Shown: positions 8,909 to 17,304 of the stretch, in pieces | Position numbering within the stretch: the first letter of the stretch is position 1 | Layout: each line of letters begins with the position of its first letter | Assembly: GCA_003056425.1 (NCBI GenBank) | Contig: PYVY01000003.1 | Location: forward strand, 62,001 to 126,000 | Length of the DNA stretch: 64,000 bases | Direction: 5' to 3' | DNA from: Alteromonas indica | Lineage (GTDB): Bacteria > Pseudomonadota > Gammaproteobacteria > Enterobacterales > Alteromonadaceae | Translations under genes and position numbers: made by a program | Notes under the pieces: generated by a model | What the model was told of the DNA's origin: nothing | What the model saw: only the letters and a program-made list of their open reading frames with translations | The model's database searches: none

Positions 8909-9325
8909 ATGTCTGATCAGCCTTCTGCTGGTTTACAATCACGGTTAAGCTGGGTTTTATTTGCCCTGCGCATCAGTGTATTCATTGTTATGTTTGTGTG
9001 GACCCTGGATAAATTTGTTAATCCCGGGCACAGTATGCGCATCTTTGAAGCGTTTTATTCAATAAAAGGCGTCAACGAAATACTGGTTTACATTATGGGG
9101 TCGCTGCAGCTGGTATTAGTCCTGGCGTTTGTAGCGGGCATAGCCAAACGCTGGACTTATGGAATTATTTTCATCTTACACGGGGCTTCCACATTATCTG
9201 CGTTTGCCCAGTACTTTGATGCTTTCAACAATCTTCTGTTTTTCGCGGCCTGGCCAATGTTGGCTGCTTGTTTCGCGTTATATGTTTTACGCGATGCCGA
9301 TACCCGTTTTACGTTAGGTAAATAA
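8909..9325 (+). CDS. DoxX-like four-helix membrane protein
   Basis: A small inner-membrane protein of 138 residues with about four hydrophobic helices (residues ~18-36, 58-80, 84-104 and 108-128), matching the DoxX/DUF417-type fold. The conserved-looking LRISVFIVMFVWTLDKFVNPGH at the end of helix 1 is typical of that group. Family members have been linked to quinol oxidase or redox/thiol functions, but most are uncharacterised. The start is well supported by AAGGAG seven bases upstream. It is divergent from the TonB-receptor operon and stands alone. The assignment is to superfamily level only. Confidence 0.7.
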   Translation: MSDQPSAGLQSRLSWVLFALRISVFIVMFVWTLDKFVNPGHSMRIFEAFYSIKGVNEILVYIMGSLQLVLVLAFVAGIAKRWTYGIIFILHGASTLSAFAQYFDAFNNLLFFAAWPMLAACFALYVLRDADTRFTLGK

Positions 9326-9610
9326 CAGCCCAAGGCCGGCGCTGGTTTTAGCGCTCGCTCGGGCAACCATTCATTATGCTTTCTCTGGTACCGGTTTTTT
9401 ACTGCTGTATACGCTGTGCGGCTAACGGTCCAAAGGCCTACGCCTTACATCGCCCTGTCCTGTCGTTTTTCCGCTTGGCTTTACCGTATTGCTACTGGAC
9501 ACCCACCCTGTTCAGGTTAACATGGCCAGTGTAAAAGCCCTGGCGCTGCTCGGTGCATTGCTTCGCACCGCCAATAAATGCGCGCTATGATCATTTTCAT
9601 AAGGATAACA

Positions 9611-11512
9611 ATGAACAAACTACGCTTGCTGTGGCTGGCTACACCCCTGCTGTTTGCCTGCAGTGAACCAGCCCCTACCCCGGCCCCCAACGATCGCACG
9701 GCAGATTCTGCCACCGCCGTAGCTAACGATACCACTATGCGCGCGGGGACTGATTACCACTCATTTTCTAACCCTGACCAGATCAAAGTTACTCACCTTG
9801 ATTTAGACCTGACGGCGGATTTTGAACAGTCTGTATTACAGGGCCAGGCCACATTAACGGTTGACCGTATACAGCCTGACGCAAAAACATTAGTGTTGGA
9901 TACGCGTGAACTCCGGATTGATAAGGTGACGGTTGAAGGTGAGCCAGTGGATTACCAGCTCAAGGCAGCCGATCCTGATTTGGGCGCAGCGCTTGAGATA
10001 ACCCTGCCTGAGCAGGCTGATAAAGTGATGGTGACCTACTCTACTTCGCCCAGCGCTTCAGGCGTGCAATGGTTAACCCCCGCGCAAACGGCAGGTAAAC
10101 AGCATCCCTTTTTGTTTACCCAGGCACAGGCGGTACATGCTCGTAGTTTCATTCCCTTGCAGGACTCTCCGCAGGTACGAATTACTTATAGCGCCACTAT
10201 TCACACGCCTACTGACCTACTGGCGGTAATGAGTGCGGCAAACGATCCTGACACCGTGCGTGACGGGGAATACCAGTTTGATATGCCCCAGCCGATCCCT
10301 TCCTACCTGATAGCCCTGGCTATCGGCAATCTTGAATTTAAAGCTATGGGAGAGCGCACCGGGGTATATGCTGAACCTCAGTTACTGGCAGACGCGGCCA
10401 AAGAATTTGAAGATACCGAGTCCATGCTGGAGATAACGGAGCAAACCTACGGACCTTACCGCTGGGACCGTTACGACTTGCTTATTTTACCGCCATCCTT
10501 CCCCTTTGGTGGTATGGAAAATCCGCGGTTATCGTTTATAACGCCTACCGTGATTGCTGGTGACAAAAGCCTGGTATCCTTGATAGCGCACGAACTGGCT
10601 CACAGCTGGTCAGGTAATACCGTAACCAATGCGACCTGGCGTGATCTTTGGTTAAACGAAGGTTTTACCACCTATCTGACTTACCGTATTATGGAAAAAC
10701 TGTACGGCGAAGATCGCTATAATATGGAAGCCGTATTGGGTTATCAAAGCCTGCAAGCTGACTTGGACAGCCTCGATCCGCAAGACCAAATTCTGGCGGT
10801 AGATTTACGCGGGCGCAATCCGGATGACGTATTTTCTGATATTCCTTATGAAAAAGGGGCGTTATTTTTACGCGAGCTGGAACAAAAAATTGGCCGCGAG
10901 AATTTTGATAAATTTTTGCTCGACTATTTCGACCATTTTGCGTTTAAAAGCATTACTACCGATGCGTTTATCACCTATCTGGACAAAACGCTGCTTACCC
11001 AGTACAAAGACAAACTCAGTAAGCAACGCATTGAACAATGGATATTTGAACCAGGGCTGCCCCAAAACGCGCCCGTACCGACCTCAGATGCCTTCAGTAA
11101 AATAGATTCCAGCCGACAGGCCTGGTTGGCAGGTGAAGTCACCGCGCAAAATATCGACACCACTAAGTGGACTACCCACGAATGGCTGTACTTCTTGAAT
11201 AATATGCCTGGTAGCCTCACCGATGAGCAATTAGCAGCACTGGACAGTGCGTTTGCGTTAACGGCAAGTCAGAACAATGAAATTGCTCATAGCTGGCTGA
11301 TGATTGCGGTACAAAATGAATACAAACCTGCGTACGACAGACTGTATGATTACCTGGTTAGTATTGGTCGCAATAAGTTGGTTAAACCTTTATACCGGGA
11401 GTTATCCAAAACGCCTGAAGGTAAAGCATTCGCCACCAAAGCGTTTAATCAAGCCAAGGCTGGCTATCATCCACTTACCATCAAAGCCAATCAGGGTTAT
11501 GTGACCCAATAG
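9611..11512 (+). CDS. M1 family zinc aminopeptidase, lipoprotein
   Basis: A 633-residue gluzincin metallopeptidase, predicted to be a lipoprotein: MNKLRLLW, a hydrophobic core, then the lipobox LLFAC. The M1 beta-sandwich N-domain is followed by the exopeptidase motif GGMENP (~residue 304) and the zinc site HELAHSW (H327 region) with the downstream Glu in LWLNEGF, giving HExxH-x18-E. The C-terminal part is a helical domain of leukotriene-A4-hydrolase type. It should release N-terminal amino acids from peptides in the periplasm or at the outer membrane. I chose the ATG at 9611 because it gives the signal peptide and has AAGGAT just upstream; the in-frame ATG at 9578 would add a non-signal extension. 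It is convergent with the next gene across a strong hairpin. Confidence 0.93.
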   Translation: MNKLRLLWLATPLLFACSEPAPTPAPNDRTADSATAVANDTTMRAGTDYHSFSNPDQIKVTHLDLDLTADFEQSVLQGQATLTVDRIQPDAKTLVLDTRELRIDKVTVEGEPVDYQLKAADPDLGAALEITLPEQADKVMVTYSTSPSASGVQWLTPAQTAGKQHPFLFTQAQAVHARSFIPLQDSPQVRITYSATIHTPTDLLAVMSAANDPDTVRDGEYQFDMPQPIPSYLIALAIGNLEFKAMGERTGVYAEPQLLADAAKEFEDTESMLEITEQTYGPYRWDRYDLLILPPSFPFGGMENPRLSFITPTVIAGDKSLVSLIAHELAHSWSGNTVTNATWRDLWLNEGFTTYLTYRIMEKLYGEDRYNMEAVLGYQSLQADLDSLDPQDQILAVDLRGRNPDDVFSDIPYEKGALFLRELEQKIGRENFDKFLLDYFDHFAFKSITTDAFITYLDKTLLTQYKDKLSKQRIEQWIFEPGLPQNAPVPTSDAFSKIDSSRQAWLAGEVTAQNIDTTKWTTHEWLYFLNNMPGSLTDEQLAALDSAFALTASQNNEIAHSWLMIAVQNEYKPAYDRLYDYLVSIGRNKLVKPLYRELSKTPEGKAFATKAFNQAKAGYHPLTIKANQGYVTQ

Positions 11513-11518
11513 CCAAAT

Positions 11519-11554
11519 ATTATCGCCGCCAGCATTTGCGCTGGTGGCGATAAT
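11519..11554. terminator. Strong hairpin between convergent genes
   Basis: Two 15-base arms (ATTATCGCCGCCAGC and GCTGGTGGCGATAAT) pair with one G-T mismatch around a 6-base loop. The hairpin sits in the 47-bp space between the M1 peptidase stop and the stop of the convergent sensor gene. There is no long T-run, but position and stability fit a bidirectional terminator. Confidence 0.7.
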
Positions 11555-11559
11555 GCTTG

Positions 11560-12978
11560 TTAGTACGACGTCAAGGTCACGACGCCGCCGCCCTGCCGAC
11601 GAGCCTGGTACAAAACGCTACATGCTTGTTCGTACCAGTCATTAAATGACCAGTTGTCATTTAATGCTGCTACGCCTGCGGCTATTGTGACGGTAAATCC
11701 CTGATTACGCGCCGCTAGCTCAATACATTGGAGCAACCGGTTAGCCAAGGTGGTGGCATCACTTTGCGAGGTTTGCGGGCAAAGAAAAACTAACTGATCA
11801 TTACTCCAGCGCGCAATCACATCGACTTCCCTGACAGAGGATAAACACGCCTTGCCGATACACCGTAAAAAGTATTCCTGGGTACGGTTTTTTGCCTCCG
11901 GACTCTGTGCGGTAATAGCCAGTAAATCCATTACCACCAACGAAGCCGGCGATTGAAAGCGGGTATAACGGGAAATTTCTTCTTCACCTTTTAAAATAAA
12001 GTGATTACGATTAAACAACCCCGTTACCGCATCATGGTTGCTCAAAAACTCAATGGTACGGTTTTTTTCCAGCACTACTGCCTGTAATGCTTCCAGGTCG
12101 GCATTTCGGCTATGCAACAATTGTTTGAACTGACGCAGTGTGCGCTGGCGCCAGGCAATCAGCCCCGCTACCAGCATCACCGCTATTAGCCCACCTAAGA
12201 TAGGCCACCACGTCTGCCCCTGGCGCACCGAAACCTGGTTCCAACGCTTATAAATATCTACAGTACGGCTTTGGGGTATGGCACTGATACCACGATTAAG
12301 CAGCCCTACCATTGCAGGATCCGCAGTACTTCCCAGGGCAAAGCGCAACCCGTCATAAGGCTCAGCAATGCCGGATAAAACAAAATCGTCATCGCCATGT
12401 TTATTTAGATAGGCATTCACGCTAAGCAAAGAGCCAACCATGACATCGACCTCATGTTCCCTTAATGCACGAAACCCTTCATACTCTGAGGCTACCGGCA
12501 CGACTGTCACAGCAGGATAATAGCGGGCCAGATAATCAGCGTGACGGTAATCGCGCACCACTGCCAGGCGCCGATCACCAATACCGGCATAACCTTGCAG
12601 CATAGGCATATTGGCACGCGTTATCAGCACGTCAGGCATGTCCATAAAAACATGGGAAAACCGAATCGAGCGACTACGGGCCTGGGCACTTTTACTCATT
12701 ACGGCCACATGACATTTACCCGCCGCCAGATAGGTCAGAGACTGCTTCCAGTCTTCGGTTTTTACGACGCTAAACTGAATCCCGGTAAGCTCACTAACCA
12801 ACCGTAAGTAGTCCGCCACCAAGCCGATATGCTTGCCATTGCGGACCCCTTCATAGGGCATCCAGTTGGTTTCAGCACAATAGGGTACTTGGGGTTGCTG
12901 GGCATGCGCCGGCATACTACACACACCAAGTAGAGTCAGAAAAACGATATAAAATGCCGTCCGCTGCAATACAAACAC
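11560..12978 (-). CDS. Periplasmic sensor protein with SBP_bac_3 domain and degenerate GGDEF domain
   Basis: A 472-residue inner-membrane protein. The signal sequence (residues 1-27) is followed by an amino-acid-binding-protein-like (SBP_bac_3) sensor at ~30-245 with the typical CHVAVMSKSAQAR stretch. A membrane helix lies at ~256-275, a short coiled coil at ~280-315, and a GGDEF-fold domain at ~316-470 that begins with the usual DAVTGLFNRNHF. The signature loop is lost: the position of GGDEF reads SNDQL (residues 392-396). It is therefore very unlikely to make c-di-GMP, and no EAL domain is present. It may bind a nucleotide or act through protein contacts after sensing a small ligand in the periplasm. 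It is monocistronic and convergent with the M1 peptidase gene. Confidence 0.85.
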   Translation of the reverse strand: MFVLQRTAFYIVFLTLLGVCSMPAHAQQPQVPYCAETNWMPYEGVRNGKHIGLVADYLRLVSELTGIQFSVVKTEDWKQSLTYLAAGKCHVAVMSKSAQARSRSIRFSHVFMDMPDVLITRANMPMLQGYAGIGDRRLAVVRDYRHADYLARYYPAVTVVPVASEYEGFRALREHEVDVMVGSLLSVNAYLNKHGDDDFVLSGIAEPYDGLRFALGSTADPAMVGLLNRGISAIPQSRTVDIYKRWNQVSVRQGQTWWPILGGLIAVMLVAGLIAWRQRTLRQFKQLLHSRNADLEALQAVVLEKNRTIEFLSNHDAVTGLFNRNHFILKGEEEISRYTRFQSPASLVVMDLLAITAQSPEAKNRTQEYFLRCIGKACLSSVREVDVIARWSNDQLVFLCPQTSQSDATTLANRLLQCIELAARNQGFTVTIAAGVAALNDNWSFNDWYEQACSVLYQARRQGGGVVTLTSY

Positions 12979-13104
12979 CTGATTTTAAATGGTAAAGCGT
13001 TAATACAGAGTATCTATGTAAGTATCGATTATTGCAACTTTGGGACTGTAAGCCTACGTAGTAGGTTGTTTATCCAAGGAAAATAATTTCATTTGCAGAT
13101 AAAA

Positions 13105-13135
13105 ACAAAAAAGACCTTCATAAAGAAGGCCTTTC
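13105..13135 (-). terminator. Rho-independent terminator after the PEP-CTERM gene
   Basis: Read on the minus strand, AGGCCTTC - TTTA - GAAGGTCT forms a hairpin followed by a run of T residues (T6, then GTTTTT). It lies about 20 bp beyond the stop of the PEP-CTERM gene. Confidence 0.85.
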
Positions 13136-13154
13136 TCTTAATAACATATTGTGC

Positions 13155-13697
13155 TTATTTACGCTGACGACGGGCCGTCAATAACAACATCATACCCAGC
13201 GCGAAAACAGATAATACGGAAGGCTCAGGTACCACGGAAAATTCAGCTTCATCGCCGAAGATGGTATCTGACACACCGCCAGGATATGACACGGTGAAAA
13301 ACGCATCCATTGGGCTGGTTACGTCATAATAAAATGACGCAATCATCTCAAAGCCGAAAGCAAACGAGGTCACATCAAACGAAAGCAGGTCAAAGCCTTT
13401 GTTCAGGTTAGTCGTATCCTGAACAATCAAGAAATCGTCGACAAGATCCACTGCTTCACCAAACAGATTAAAGTTTAGCAGGGTAAATACGTCGGGGTAA
13501 AACAGGTTATCTACTACTGTTGCATCAAAAAACGGATCCGATGAATAACTTGCCAAAGCAGTCTCGTCTAAATCCACTCCCATTGAGGCCACACTCACAC
13601 CGTTTATTTTTACTTCCTGTGTAATCAGGGCTGCATTGGCAGATAGTGCGGTTACCATTAGCGCCGCTGCGCAAAACAATTGTTTTAAAGACTTCAT
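13155..13697 (-). CDS. PEP-CTERM sorting domain protein
   Basis: An exported protein of 180 residues. It has an N-terminal signal peptide (ending ALSANA) and a C-terminal sorting signal: VPEP near residue 156, a hydrophobic helix, then the basic tail ARRQRK. That tripartite tail is recognised by exosortase (EpsH/XrtA-type) systems, which process and release the protein at the cell surface, often with exopolysaccharide. No exosortase gene is in this window. The middle region (~25-150) is acidic and matches no domain I recognise. It lies 61 bp downstream of the subtilase gene on the same strand and may share its transcript. A UUCG-capped hairpin lies between them. Confidence 0.85.
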   Translation of the reverse strand: MKSLKQLFCAAALMVTALSANAALITQEVKINGVSVASMGVDLDETALASYSSDPFFDATVVDNLFYPDVFTLLNFNLFGEAVDLVDDFLIVQDTTNLNKGFDLLSFDVTSFAFGFEMIASFYYDVTSPMDAFFTVSYPGGVSDTIFGDEAEFSVVPEPSVLSVFALGMMLLLTARRQRK

Positions 13698-13721
13698 TTG
13701 TGTATTCCTTTTTGATATTGA

Positions 13722-13739
13722 AGGGGCCCGAAGACCCCT
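13722..13739 (-). promoter_or_regulatory. Intercistronic stem-loop with C(UUCG)G tetraloop
   Basis: On the minus-strand transcript AGGGGTC-TTCG-GGCCCCT forms a 7-bp stem (one G-U pair) closed by the extra-stable cUUCGg tetraloop. It lies between the subtilase stop and the PEP-CTERM start. No T-run follows, so it looks more like an mRNA-stabilising or attenuating element than a full terminator. Confidence 0.5.
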
Positions 13740-13758
13740 GACTTCTTGTTATTTCTTA

Positions 13759-16700
13759 TTATTTTTGTTCGTTAAACACTTCTATAGCGGTAGTACCCTG
13801 TAGGTTCTTTTCATCGTCATAGAAGCTAACAGTACCCATATACAAAGAATCGTCTAACCCACGGGTGAGGATGTTCACATTGTTAAAGCGTCCATCTACC
13901 GCACGGGCTGAGGCGTTAATTCGTACATTTGGTTCTTTCCCATCAACTACCCACGTCATCTGGCTGTATTCTGTCATACCATCTGGTACAAACCAGCCAT
14001 GAACCATTGCGATATAAAAATCACCGGCTGCGGCGTTCGCCGCTGGCGCGGGGTTAGTCAAAATAACATCCTCGTTCGAACCACCATTAAATGATGAGCC
14101 GACTTCGGTACACGAGTACCCGATACAATGATAAACATACAGGTCCAGATCAGCGCCTTCTTTTTCTACCAGTTGGTCACGTAAAGAAAAGCGCACCAAA
14201 CTTGAGCCATCTGGCACTAACCATGCCGTGTATTGCGTACCCGTACCCAGGAACTCGAACGTGGCCGCCGGATCCTGCGTCACCGAATCTTCGGCAAGGT
14301 TTAACGGCGCCAAACCTGCATAATCGATACTGGTACGTCCGTTGTATTGCATTTGTACCGGGAATGCACCACGTCCTTTTTTCAATGCTACTGAAACGCT
14401 TTCCGGTACATCGATTTTTTCATCTGCAGCAGGCATAACCGCAATCGGGCTGCGCACTGTGGTGCCATCTTCGCCGGTTAGGGTCAAGGCGCCAAACTCC
14501 CATTCCCCAATAACGGCACTGTCCCCTTTTTCAATTGACACGCCGTAAGCGGCACGGCCATTTGGTGTGACTACCAGGTTGGGACTGTCGGTTTCAACGC
14601 CTTCACCATTGTAAGTGGTTACGGTCACATCCAGACCGTCCATACCTTCAAGATTAACAGTGTAGTTACCTCCGTTACCGCTAACATCTGTTACAGTCCG
14701 GAATACCGTTTGGCTACCTTGTAATTCACCAATGGCGATAGAAGGATAGTTCAACTGCGACGGGTCAGTCAGGAAGCCAGCGCCCTCATAAGCGGCACAA
14801 CCGAAACCCGACTCACTTTCAACAAAAGTATCCTCTTCCAGGCCACACATAAATGCCATGTAATCATAGTATTCCGCATTATATGTTAACCCTGGCGCCA
14901 TGGCGCTCACTGGTGCAGCATGCCCCGCGCCAAAATCAAACGGATCAGCTGCTGTTACGCCATCTTCTTTGGTTACGCCTTGATATGCGGTAGTCATCAA
15001 CGCTGACTTGACCTGTGCTGGGGTCCAGTCAGGATGTTGGCCCATCAGTAGCGCAGCCATACCCGCAATATGCGGCGATGACATTGAGGTGCCACTCAGG
15101 TAAGCGACCTGCTGACCTTTTTCACCAAACATTGGTGTGTCAGTCGTTGCTGCCAGCACTCTTACACCCGGTGCGGTGATATCTGGTTTAATAATATCCA
15201 GCGTAGAGGCGTTAGGCCCCCGTGAAGAAAAGTCAGCCATGATATTGCCGGTTTCCTGCTGGTCGATAAAGATAGCTGCACTTAAATCAACAGTAACCAT
15301 CTCGCCGCTATTCAGGGCGGCGGCCAATGCATCGCCTTCTTCATCGCCAATCATTCCACCAGGAATTTGGCCAACATAGTCACCACCAAGTGAAGTTACC
15401 GGATTACCCGCCACGGTATACACCACCACTGCCTTCGCGCCGGATTCCACTGCACGAGTGACTTTTTGCGTAAACGCACAATCACCGCGTTGAATAAGCG
15501 CAATATTGCCTTCAATATCCGCCGCATTATCTAACGGTGTGGGGGTTACTTCATCGGCATAACAGGCGCGCAACGGTTCAGCCAGTACCAGCTTGCCGCT
15601 TACCGGGCCAGTTTCTGATAACGGCTTAGTAATAGAGCCTTCAACAAATCCATAACGGGTTTCTGTATCGCCCACCACCGCATTAAGCGCATTGGTTTTA
15701 CTTACCCCATCATAGGTAGACGCCGCCACGGTGGTCACCCACGGCGCTGGAGTTCCAATGGTTTGCGCCGCCGGTCCCGAGTTACCCGCCGAGACAGAGA
15801 CAAATACACCTGCATCCGCAGCACGTAACATCGCAGCAGTAGAGGGGTACGTCAGGTCCGTTAAACTACCACCAATAGAAAAGTTAATGACATCCACACC
15901 ATCTGCGGCGGCTTGGTCTATAGCAGCCATTGAGTCAGACGGAAAACAACCGGCTTCATCAGTACCTTCTGGTGTGGTGTAATCGGAATTCCAACATACT
16001 TTATACGCGGCAATACGGGCGCGCGGAGCAATACCTGACATCACGCCAAGGTCTGCGCCGTTCTTCATTGCCACCACACCTTCGTTACCCGCCGCAGTGC
16101 TGGCAGTATGACTACCATGACCATCTGCATCGCGCGGTCCGATAAACTCGCCGAGGCTGGTTTGAATGTCGTAAACTGAAGCAAAAGTGTCGCCATAATA
16201 GCGCGCACCTATTAACTTATTATTACAGCTGAAGGTATCGTCCTCACCTGGATCGCACACCCCACTCCAGCCTAGTTCAGCCGGATCGCTATAGCTGCCA
16301 TCGTCGGCAAAGCTGGGATTCTCCGGGGTAATACCGGTATCCATAATACCTACGATAACGTCATCACCTTTAATACCAAGGCTATGTTGACCACCCGCGC
16401 CGGTAAGGCCCAAAAACTCGGGCGTATTGGCAGTATCGATAGTAAACATCTGATCTTCCCAAACGCCGGCCACATCCGGGTTGGCGCGCAACGCCTGAGC
16501 CTGTGACTCAGACATTTTGGCGGCAAAACCATTGAACGTATGCACATAATTATGCAGCACGTTAACACTACCTGAGGTGTTGGCAATTTTTTGCTGACGC
16601 GACTTCAGCTTGGCAGTGTACTGCTTAACTTTGTTGCTTTTCGCATTGTACCGATTGCCTTTATCCGCTACCGCCTGATTGGCTGGAATGAGCTCACCGA

Positions 16701-16908
16701 TTTCACCTGCATAGGTGATAGCGGCAGCGTCTTTTAATTGAACAATGTATACCCCGGATTGAGTTCTGGCAGGTTTTGCAGGTCCGGATTGATTGAGTTT
16801 CCCTGGTTCAGGAACCGAGATTTGTTGTCCAGCAAGGGCAGCCGGTACCAGCGAGGCTGTTACTGCCATTGAGACCATGGTTCCCAATAGATGCTTCCTA
16901 AATGTCAT
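13759..16908 (-). CDS. Secreted subtilisin-like serine protease (S8) with PA domain
   Basis: An exported protease of 1049 residues. The signal peptide ends at ALA (~26), and an I9-type propeptide spans ~50-155 (YIVQLKD to GVWEDQMF). The S8 catalytic domain spans ~165-670. The catalytic triad is visible: D190 in IMDTGI, H264 in GHGSHTAS and S608 in GTSMSSPH. The long stretch between H264 and S608 holds a protease-associated (PA) insert at ~390-530. The C-terminal ~380 residues are a fibronectin-III-like region plus a beta-rich domain with no cell-wall or PEP-CTERM anchor. It resembles cucumisin-type subtilases, which degrade extracellular protein. The start is preceded by GGGAGACGCAA, a good ribosome site. 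The PEP-CTERM gene follows. A 9-bp inverted repeat is found upstream at 17078-17111. Confidence 0.92.
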   Translation of the reverse strand: MTFRKHLLGTMVSMAVTASLVPAALAGQQISVPEPGKLNQSGPAKPARTQSGVYIVQLKDAAAITYAGEIGELIPANQAVADKGNRYNAKSNKVKQYTAKLKSRQQKIANTSGSVNVLHNYVHTFNGFAAKMSESQAQALRANPDVAGVWEDQMFTIDTANTPEFLGLTGAGGQHSLGIKGDDVIVGIMDTGITPENPSFADDGSYSDPAELGWSGVCDPGEDDTFSCNNKLIGARYYGDTFASVYDIQTSLGEFIGPRDADGHGSHTASTAAGNEGVVAMKNGADLGVMSGIAPRARIAAYKVCWNSDYTTPEGTDEAGCFPSDSMAAIDQAAADGVDVINFSIGGSLTDLTYPSTAAMLRAADAGVFVSVSAGNSGPAAQTIGTPAPWVTTVAASTYDGVSKTNALNAVVGDTETRYGFVEGSITKPLSETGPVSGKLVLAEPLRACYADEVTPTPLDNAADIEGNIALIQRGDCAFTQKVTRAVESGAKAVVVYTVAGNPVTSLGGDYVGQIPGGMIGDEEGDALAAALNSGEMVTVDLSAAIFIDQQETGNIMADFSSRGPNASTLDIIKPDITAPGVRVLAATTDTPMFGEKGQQVAYLSGTSMSSPHIAGMAALLMGQHPDWTPAQVKSALMTTAYQGVTKEDGVTAADPFDFGAGHAAPVSAMAPGLTYNAEYYDYMAFMCGLEEDTFVESESGFGCAAYEGAGFLTDPSQLNYPSIAIGELQGSQTVFRTVTDVSGNGGNYTVNLEGMDGLDVTVTTYNGEGVETDSPNLVVTPNGRAAYGVSIEKGDSAVIGEWEFGALTLTGEDGTTVRSPIAVMPAADEKIDVPESVSVALKKGRGAFPVQMQYNGRTSIDYAGLAPLNLAEDSVTQDPAATFEFLGTGTQYTAWLVPDGSSLVRFSLRDQLVEKEGADLDLYVYHCIGYSCTEVGSSFNGGSNEDVILTNPAPAANAAAGDFYIAMVHGWFVPDGMTEYSQMTWVVDGKEPNVRINASARAVDGRFNNVNILTRGLDDSLYMGTVSFYDDEKNLQGTTAIEVFNEQK

Positions 16909-17077
16909 TTGCGTCTCCCATCGACACTTTTTATAGTTTTGCAGTCAATACCTCGTGCTTCTACACTATATTGCTGCCTTTTGCCCCTCAAACTCCATGC
17001 TTCAGCAGCCGCTATGGCTGTGTCCACTAAAGGGGTGTCGCGTTCTGGCGAGTTGGTTCTCTGAATTTATTATTAGA

Positions 17078-17111
17078 GGGCTAGTCTCCTTTACCGCATA
17101 TTGACTAGCCC
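17078..17111. repeat. 9-bp perfect inverted repeat upstream of subtilase
   Basis: GGGCTAGTC (17078-17086) and GACTAGCCC (17103-17111) are exact reverse complements separated by 16 bp. They lie about 170-200 bp upstream of the subtilase start. This could be a regulator-binding pair or a hairpin in a long 5' leader; no T-run follows on either strand. Confidence 0.5.
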
Positions 17112-17202
17112 GCTTTGAAAATATGCAAGAGTAAACCTCTAATTGCAATACATTGATGTAAAAGAATTTTTTTTAATGAAATTAACGCATTGAAATGGTT
17201 TA

Positions 17203-17240
17203 TGTAAAAAAACCCGACACTATGGCCGGGCTTTTAATTA
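17203..17240 (-). terminator. Rho-independent terminator after the thiolase gene
   Basis: On the minus strand, AAAAGCCCGGCCATAGTGTCGGG forms a short GC-rich hairpin followed by TTTTTTT. It lies about 65 bp beyond the thiolase stop. The flanking A-run makes it potentially bidirectional. Confidence 0.75.
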
Positions 17241-17304
17241 AGATTTGTTGCAAAATGAAGTGCTTACACAGAACATTCATTCTGACTCGTTTGGAAATAT
17301 TTCT

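Larger units (their letters stand above)
16909..17304. other. 396-bp intergenic region upstream of the subtilase
   Basis: No gene is seen. The region contains the thiolase terminator (17203-17240) at one end and, nearer the subtilase, a perfect 9-bp inverted repeat GGGCTAGTC / GACTAGCCC at 17078-17086 and 17103-17111 with a 16-bp spacer. The subtilase promoter must be here, but I cannot place clear -35/-10 boxes. Confidence 0.6.

Noticed and set aside
9326-9610. Possible small gene between the DoxX-like and M1 genes
   Set aside because: A 51-residue frame exists from about 9377 but has no ribosome site and reads as arbitrary sequence.
15137-16145. Plus-strand open frames opposite the subtilase
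   Set aside because: They are shadows of a strongly supported, motif-complete protease gene on the other strand.
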